In this document: positions 59,337 through 64,000 of the stretch, piece after piece | Numbering within the stretch: the first letter of the stretch is position 1 | Layout of the letters: each line of letters starts with the position of its first letter | Position numbers and translations under genes: made by a program | Notes under the pieces: model-generated | Told to the model about the DNA's origin: nothing | Database searches by the model: none | Seen by the model: the letters and a program-made list of their open reading frames with translations, nothing else | NCBI RefSeq assembly: GCF_007049795.1 | Contig: NZ_SCFY01000017.1 | Coordinates: forward strand, 62,001-126,000 | From: Ectopseudomonas mendocina | GTDB lineage: Bacteria; Pseudomonadota; Gammaproteobacteria; Pseudomonadales; Pseudomonadaceae | Direction of reading: 5' to 3' | Length of the DNA: 64,000 nucleotides

Positions 59337-60299
59337 ATGCGTCGTTTATTGATTGCCCTGCTTGCCACCTGCAGCCTCAGCGCTGTGGCGGCCGATAACT
59401 GGAAATCCTTCCCGCTCGACCAGAGCGCCTATGACTACAGCGGCGACAAACTGCGCCAGGCCTGGCAGCAGCTGACACGCGGTTTCGGTGACTATCCCTT
59501 CCCTGACGCCGACTGGGTGGTGAGCATGGCCAGCCAACATCCACAAGCCCTGGGGAAAACCGTGGTGGCCGGCACCGGCTTTAGCGGCAAGCCCGAGGAA
59601 GCCGAAGCCTATGCGCAGAAACTGCAGGAAGTCTGGCGCCTGATGTTTCGCGGCGACTTCGCCCAGGCCAAGGAACAGGGTATGGCACTAGGCGTCGGCG
59701 GCCAGATACCGGCGATGTTCGCCCAGGTGATCTACGCCATGTTCCTGGTGCCCGATCAAACCGAGAAACATCGCCTGCTCGAAGAGGTGATTGCCTATAC
59801 CGACGACGCAGGCGAACTGATACAGGCCGACATCGTCGCGCAGTTCGGCCGCGTCTACGCCAAGGCACGCCTGGGTGAAGAACTGTCAGTGCCGGTGGTA
59901 ATCAAGCGTGGCTACACCTCGCAGATTCCCCAGGAGCTCGACGCCCTGCTGGCCAGACAGCCCAAGCAACCCTTCGCCTTAGCGCTGTACGGCGGATACG
60001 AAGCTGGAGTGATCCGCAAGGTCGGCAAACTGGTGGGCAAGATGACCTACGGTGTCAGCGCAGACAACATGGAACAGTACTTCCAGCGCAGCTTCCAGGC
60101 CCGCGACGACCTGCCCATCGGCCATTACGAATATGCCAATGCGCTGAGCTATGTGTACGGCGATGACGAAGAAGACAAGGTCATCGAGCACCTTAAACGC
60201 GCCGTGGCAATCAAGCCGATCAGCGCCATGGAGGCACTGGAAGTGGCGCATGCGCAGAAGATTCTCTACCAGCACCAACGGAAGCTGGCGAAGAACTGA
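59337..60299 (+). CDS. Exported protein of unknown function, possibly TPR-like
   Basis: This 320-residue protein has a signal peptide (MRRLLIALLATCSLSAVAAD), so it is probably periplasmic. I do not recognise the family. The mature part is mainly helical and has TPR-like spacing, for example EAYAQKLQEVWRLMFRGDFAQAKEQGMALG and DKVIEHLKRAVAIKPISAMEALEVAHAQK. The conserved-looking GGYEAGVIRKVGKLVGKMTYG lies near residue 225. I chose the ATG that gives the signal peptide; the upstream site is weak. It stands alone between the AraC regulator and the convergent zapE. No function is assigned. Confidence 0.8.
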   Translation: MRRLLIALLATCSLSAVAADNWKSFPLDQSAYDYSGDKLRQAWQQLTRGFGDYPFPDADWVVSMASQHPQALGKTVVAGTGFSGKPEEAEAYAQKLQEVWRLMFRGDFAQAKEQGMALGVGGQIPAMFAQVIYAMFLVPDQTEKHRLLEEVIAYTDDAGELIQADIVAQFGRVYAKARLGEELSVPVVIKRGYTSQIPQELDALLARQPKQPFALALYGGYEAGVIRKVGKLVGKMTYGVSADNMEQYFQRSFQARDDLPIGHYEYANALSYVYGDDEEDKVIEHLKRAVAIKPISAMEALEVAHAQKILYQHQRKLAKN

Positions 60300-60357
60300 A
60301 AGGCCGACCGCAGGCTGCACCGCGCACACTGAACAAGTCGAGAATATCCTAAGCTTC

Positions 60358-60374
60358 GGTGCGCATGGCGCACC
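60358..60374. repeat. Small palindrome GGTGCGC-ATG-GCGCACC
   Basis: A perfect 7-base inverted repeat followed by CTACGG lies between two convergent genes. It resembles short palindromes scattered between genes in Pseudomonas genomes. No second copy was noticed in this window. Confidence 0.5.
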
Positions 60375-60396
60375 CTACGGGCATGTAGCACCTATG

Positions 60397-60425
60397 AAAA
60401 AGGCGACCTTGTGGGTCGCCTTTTT
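60397..60425. terminator. Bidirectional terminator between the exported-protein gene and zapE
   Basis: AAAAAGGCGACC / GGTCGCCTTTTT stem with a short loop, usable from either side by the convergent genes. Confidence 0.9.
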
Positions 60426-60439
60426 CATATCGCTTTCCG

Positions 60440-61534
60440 TCAGGGCCTGTGTGGGCGCGAGAGGAATTCGTGCGATTGCATTTCCAGCAGGCGGCTCAGC
60501 GTGCGCTGGAACTCGAAACTCAGGCGACCACCGGTGTAGAGATCCTTGAGCTCCACTTCCGCGGAGATGATCAGTTTGACGTTACGGTCGTAGAACTCGT
60601 CCACCAGGTTGATGAAGCGTCGCGCCATGTCGTCCTTGGCCACGCTCATCTGCTCGACGTTGGCCAGGATCACCGCATGGAAGATCTTGCCCAGTTCGAT
60701 GTAGTCGTTCTGGCTGCGCGGGCCGTCGCACAGCTCACGGAACTCGAACCAGGCCACGTCCTCGCAGACCCGCACGGCGTGGATCGCGCGGTTCTCGATC
60801 ATCAGCGCCTCGTTCTCCACCATGTGGGTGCAGTCCGGTAGCAGGCTGCGGAAGCTGGTCAGCAGACTCTCCTCGGCAGCCGGGCCGAGCGGGAAGTGGA
60901 ACAACTCAGCCTGCTCCAGCGCGCGCAGACGGTAGTCGACGCCGCTGTCGACGTTGACGATGTCGGTGTGCTGCTTGAGCAGGGCGATGGCCGGCAGGAA
61001 GCGCGCGCGCTGCAAGCCGTCCTTGTACAGGCCGTCCGGCACGATGTTGGACGTGGCAACCAGGGAAACGCCGTTCTTGAACAGCTCCTCCATCAGCGTG
61101 GCGAGAATCATGGCATCGGTGATGTCGCTGACGAAGAACTCGTCGAAGCAGATCACCCGCGCCTCGTCGGCGAAACGTTTGCCGATGATGGTCAGCGGGT
61201 TCTTCTCGCCCTTGAGGGTCTTCATCTCCTCGTGCACGCGCTTCATGAAGCGGTGGAAGTGCGTGCGCATCTTCTGCTCGAACGGCAGCGCGTCGAAGAA
61301 GGTGTCGACCAGGTAGGTCTTGCCGCGCCCGACACCACCCCAGAAATACAGGCCCTTGACCGGCCCCTGCGGCTTCTTGCCGAACAGCTTGCCCATCAAC
61401 CCGGATTTGCTCTGGTCGCGCGCAATCAGCTCGTCGTAGAGACGCTGCAGATGGCGGACAGCATTTTCCTGGGCCGCATCATGGAAGAAGTCGGGCCGCT
61501 TGAGATCGGCCTGATAACGCTCTAAGGGGGTCAT
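60440..61534 (-). CDS. zapE: Cell-division ATPase ZapE (AFG1-like)
   Basis: This 364-residue P-loop ATPase associates with the division ring during constriction in E. coli. The Walker A motif is YFWGGVGRGKTYLVDTFF, the Walker B motif is VICFDEFFVSDITDA, and sensor residues lie in LVATSNIVPDGLYKDGLQR. Length matches the family. It lies between trpS and a terminator and appears to be transcribed separately from trpS. Confidence 0.95.
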   Translation of the reverse strand: MTPLERYQADLKRPDFFHDAAQENAVRHLQRLYDELIARDQSKSGLMGKLFGKKPQGPVKGLYFWGGVGRGKTYLVDTFFDALPFEQKMRTHFHRFMKRVHEEMKTLKGEKNPLTIIGKRFADEARVICFDEFFVSDITDAMILATLMEELFKNGVSLVATSNIVPDGLYKDGLQRARFLPAIALLKQHTDIVNVDSGVDYRLRALEQAELFHFPLGPAAEESLLTSFRSLLPDCTHMVENEALMIENRAIHAVRVCEDVAWFEFRELCDGPRSQNDYIELGKIFHAVILANVEQMSVAKDDMARRFINLVDEFYDRNVKLIISAEVELKDLYTGGRLSFEFQRTLSRLLEMQSHEFLSRPHRP

Positions 61535-61553
61535 GATTCGTTAGCCGGGCAAG

Positions 61554-61587
61554 TAAAAACGGGGGCGTCACTTTAGCGACGCCCCCG
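61554..61587 (-). terminator. trpS terminator
   Basis: On the minus strand a GGGGGCGTC / GACGCCCCC stem is followed by GTTTTTAC. It lies 56 bases after trpS and before zapE. Confidence 0.88.
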
Positions 61588-61642
61588 TTGATTGGCAATC
61601 TTGCCGTGGGCGGCAACCGCCGCCCGGTATGAACCGGCCATC

Positions 61643-62989
61643 TCACTCCTGCGGCGCTAACGCCTCACGCAGACGGGCGATGGCATCTTCCAGCGCCTGA
61701 CCGTCAGCGAACTCGGGGCTGCTGGCCACGCTCTCGCCATCGATCCATACCGCGAACACCTGGCCTTCGACGCGCACATCCAGCGGTTCGCCGGATTGCA
61801 GGCGTTTATTGATCATGCCGGCCGACTTGCCATCGGCGAAGGATTTCGACAGCAGCAGTTGCTCGCCATCGGCATCCAGCAGACGGAAGCGGAAGCTGCC
61901 ATCTTCATCGCGGAAGCTGACGAAGCGGGCGCTCTTGGCGGCTTTCTTCTTCTCGCCAGTAGCGACTTGCACCTGCTCGCGGAACGAACGCAGGCCCACC
62001 GCCTCGCGCAGCTCGCCAAGGAACGGCGTGGCGATCTTGCGCGCCTTGGCGGCGCCGGCGAGGAGAATGTCTTCCAGGTCGGCCGGCCGAGCGATCAGCG
62101 CGCTGTAGCGCTCGCGCGCCTCGCCCAGGGTGTCTTCGAGCAGCTGGTACAGGCGATTCTTCGCCTCGCCCCAGGCCAGGCCGCCTTCCAGCTCGGCCCG
62201 GAATTCGGCCTGCTGCGCGTGGCTGGCGAAGGCCTGGTACAGGGTGAACAGGTGCGAACCCTCGGCATCCTTGGGCTCACCGGGTAGCTTGGAGTCGGTG
62301 ACGATGCGCGCCACGGCGTTCTTGAGCTGCTTGGCTGTGCCGAACAGCGGGATGGTGTTGTCGTAGCTCTTGCTCATCTTGCGCCCGTCGAGGCCTGGCA
62401 GCGTCGCCACTTCCTCCTCGATCACCACCTCGGGCAGGACGAACAGGTCCTTGCCCTTGCCGAACAGGTGATTGAAGCGCTGACCGATGTCGCGCGCCAT
62501 CTCCACATGCTGAATCTGGTCACGACCGACCGGCACCTTCTGCGCGTTGAACATCAGGATGTCCGCGGCCATCAGCACCGGGTAGCTGAACAGGCCCATG
62601 GTCACGCCGGCGTCCGGGTCCTCACCAGCTTCAACGTTCTTGTCCACCGAAGCCTTGTAAGCGTGGGCGCGGTTGAGCAGGCCCTTGCCGGCGACGCAGG
62701 TGAGCAGCCAGCACAGCTCGGGAATCTCGGGGATGTCGGACTGGCGGTAGAAGGTCGCCTTGTCGGTATCCAGCCCCAATGCCAGCCAGGTGGCCGCGAT
62801 CTCCAGACGCGAACGCTGGATGCGCGCCGGGTCATCGCACTTGATCAGCGCGTGGTAGTCGGCGAGGAAGTAGAAAGAGTCCATCTGCGGATCGCGGCTG
62901 GCGACGATGGCCGGGCGGATGGCGCCGGCATAGTTGCCCAGGTGCGGCGTGCCGGTGGTGGTAATACCGGTAAGGATACGGGTGGTCAT
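61643..62989 (-). CDS. trpS: Tryptophanyl-tRNA synthetase with C-terminal extension
   Basis: This 448-residue class I synthetase charges tRNA-Trp. The HIGH-type motif is TTGTPHLGNYAGA and the KMSKS loop is DGRKMSKSYDNT. The usual enzyme has about 335 residues. Here residues about 354-448 form an extra C-terminal region with two similar segments, FRFRLLDADGEQ...FADG and FAVWIDGESV...FADG. It resembles the small DUF1508/YegP fold. The length equals that recalled for P. aeruginosa TrpS, so the extension is probably lineage-wide. ATG 62989 gives the canonical MTTRILTGITTTG. Confidence 0.95.
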   Translation of the reverse strand: MTTRILTGITTTGTPHLGNYAGAIRPAIVASRDPQMDSFYFLADYHALIKCDDPARIQRSRLEIAATWLALGLDTDKATFYRQSDIPEIPELCWLLTCVAGKGLLNRAHAYKASVDKNVEAGEDPDAGVTMGLFSYPVLMAADILMFNAQKVPVGRDQIQHVEMARDIGQRFNHLFGKGKDLFVLPEVVIEEEVATLPGLDGRKMSKSYDNTIPLFGTAKQLKNAVARIVTDSKLPGEPKDAEGSHLFTLYQAFASHAQQAEFRAELEGGLAWGEAKNRLYQLLEDTLGEARERYSALIARPADLEDILLAGAAKARKIATPFLGELREAVGLRSFREQVQVATGEKKKAAKSARFVSFRDEDGSFRFRLLDADGEQLLLSKSFADGKSAGMINKRLQSGEPLDVRVEGQVFAVWIDGESVASSPEFADGQALEDAIARLREALAPQE

Positions 62990-63035
62990 AGTAATTCGCT
63001 TGTCTTGCTGCAATGACGTGGTAGGCCTTCATTTG

Positions 63036-63106
63036 CCGTCACTCCCGCGAAGGCGGGAGCCTGGGTGCTGCGGCCCTCTGGGTTCCCGCCTGCGCGGGAA
63101 TGACGG
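63036..63106. repeat. Inverted pair of CGTCATTCCCGCG-type repeats
   Basis: Two similar 29-30-base units face each other across a 12-base spacer. Left begins CCGTCACTCCCGCG; right, inverted, begins CCGTCATTCCCGCG. Each contains its own CCCGC / GCGGG palindrome. They lie between trpS and the hydrolase gene. The unit resembles the dRS3/REP-like repeats found in many proteobacteria. Confidence 0.8.
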
Positions 63107-63110
63107 TTTT

Positions 63111-63743
63111 TTATAAACGCGGCAGAAGGATGTCCTTCAAGTCCGTCAGCTTGCCGTGAAAAAAGTGACCGCATTCTGCCACTTTCAGCAGCTCGTGGGC
63201 ACGCCCGAGATTGGCCGACCAGTCGTACACGGCCTGTGGCTCGACCACCTCGTCGGCATCAGGCTGGATCACCACCAGCGGGCACTGGCTGGCCGGCGGC
63301 ACCTCGGCAGTCAGGCGATGCACCGCCGGCGCCACCATGAACAACTTGCTCGGCACCTGGCCTTGCGCCTCCAGGCGCGCGCCCAGCGCTGCGGCGACGA
63401 AGCCGCCGAAGGAGAAACCCAGCAGCGTGACAGGCAGGTTCGGGTATTCCTCCTTGAGCCAGGCGGCGACGGCATCGGCATCGTCGACCTCGCCGGTGCC
63501 CATGTCATGGCTACCGGCACTGGCGCCGACGCCGCGATAATTGAATCGCAATGTGTGATAACCACAGTCACGCGCGGTGCGCTGCAGCGTGCTCACCACC
63601 TTGTTGAGCATGGTACCGCCCTGCACCGGATTGGGATGGCAGACCAGCGCCACGCCTCGGGCGTCCGGCACCTCCAGCAGAAGGGCTTCGAGTTGACCCA
63701 CGGGGCCTTGAATGAAAAGAGGGGTTTCGCGACTGAGCAACAC
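63111..63743 (-). CDS. Alpha/beta-hydrolase, dienelactone-hydrolase-like small type
   Basis: This 210-residue hydrolase has the nucleophile elbow GFSFGG (Ser about 108) and the N-terminal VCHPNPVQGGTMLNKVV with the oxyanion segment. The acid/His region is IQPDADEVV...CGHFFHGKL. This YcjY/CocE-independent family (KANL3/Tex30-like) is common in proteobacteria, and its natural substrate is unknown. The start is GTG at 63743, preceded by GGAG. It is divergent from zapG. Confidence 0.87.
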   Translation of the reverse strand: MLLSRETPLFIQGPVGQLEALLLEVPDARGVALVCHPNPVQGGTMLNKVVSTLQRTARDCGYHTLRFNYRGVGASAGSHDMGTGEVDDADAVAAWLKEEYPNLPVTLLGFSFGGFVAAALGARLEAQGQVPSKLFMVAPAVHRLTAEVPPASQCPLVVIQPDADEVVEPQAVYDWSANLGRAHELLKVAECGHFFHGKLTDLKDILLPRL

Positions 63744-63861
63744 TGAACTCCGTGACCCCGCAACGGGTCGACTCGTCTAGCAAACTGCCTGCGAGGTAAA
63801 CGTATACAGCGCAGGTTCGAGCCGCTAACGTAAAGCAAAGCCGTTTTGAGAGGAAGGACTC

Positions 63862-64000
63862 GTGGAACAGACCGTTACAGCCTGGTTGATACCCGCCCTG
63901 ACCCTGGTGGTCGGCATCGCCGTGGGCTTTCTGCTCGCCCGTCTGGCCCCCAATGCTGCACCGGGCCGTACGCAGCGGCAGATGGATGAAATGCAGGCAC
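63862..64000 (+). CDS. zapG: ZapG/YhcB (DUF1043) membrane protein, N-terminal part
   Basis: The first 46 codons of a YhcB-family protein are visible: a GTG start (MEQTVTAWLIPALTLVVGIA) after AGGAAGGA, one membrane helix ending FLLARLAPNAA, then the beginning of a charged coiled coil. YhcB (ZapG) coordinates division and envelope growth in E. coli. The gene runs off the window. Confidence 0.85.
   Translation, partial: MEQTVTAWLIPALTLVVGIAVGFLLARLAPNAAPGRTQRQMDEMQA

Overview
The window is a contiguous piece of a GC-rich gammaproteobacterial chromosome, almost certainly Pseudomonas. Protein sequences and gene order match the Pseudomonas core blocks murJ-rpsT, PA4642/hpt/upp/uraA and ampG through trpS and zapG (recalled PAO1 loci about PA4393-PA4441). 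A P. mendocina/oleovorans-type lineage is a guess from overall feel, not a demonstrated assignment. No prophage, CRISPR array, tRNA, resistance island or obvious defence system was seen. Most of the window is conserved housekeeping DNA, with two small mobile insertions.

Layout. 1-6352: 5' part of murJ, rpsT, a PA4642-type small protein, a SulP anion transporter, then purine/pyrimidine salvage (hpt divergent from upp-uraA). 6362-8287: a complete group IIC intron with its reverse transcriptase/maturase, inserted beside the bidirectional terminator that separated uraA from the next gene. 8340-12719: two tandem DUF481 outer-membrane proteins, an alkyltransferase-like protein and the muropeptide permease AmpG. 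12771-18859: MscS channel, YajQ, a response regulator with a decayed GGDEF domain, panE, a membrane histidine kinase and a PduO-type adenosyltransferase. 18886-19527: a RAYT transposase gene flanked by paired REP palindromes. 19524-26485: Nudix-ThiE fusion, GST, argJ, secA and an M23 peptidase. 26564-27019: dciA.

27174-44893 (minus strand) is the complete division and cell-wall (dcw) cluster, transcribed as mraZ-rsmH-ftsL-ftsI-murE-murF-mraY-murD-ftsW-murG-murC-ddlB-ftsQ-ftsA-ftsZ-lpxC. Start and stop codons overlap at many of its junctions. Upstream lie a strong candidate Pmra promoter, four 10-bp MraZ-type repeats, and rnpB (RNase P RNA). 45609-49911: rsmI divergent from lpoA-yraN-SIS isomerase-dolP. 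49960-54842 (minus): rplM-rpsI, the cytochrome bc1 operon petABC and sspA-sspB, separated by clear terminators. 55092-64000: a Tas-type aldo/keto reductase, nfi, an LCAD-like acyl-CoA dehydrogenase divergent from a GlxA-type AraC regulator, an exported unknown protein, zapE, trpS, an alpha/beta hydrolase and the 5' end of zapG.

The less ordinary features are these: two neighbouring genes take their stop codons from identical REP ends; a group IIC intron has split a shared terminator; AmpG has an internal duplication; TrpS carries a two-copy C-terminal extension; the Nudix-ThiE fusion has an altered synthase site; and a sigma54-like motif precedes upp. I found no convincing wholly new system. 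Promoters, terminators and similarity counts were read by eye and not computed.
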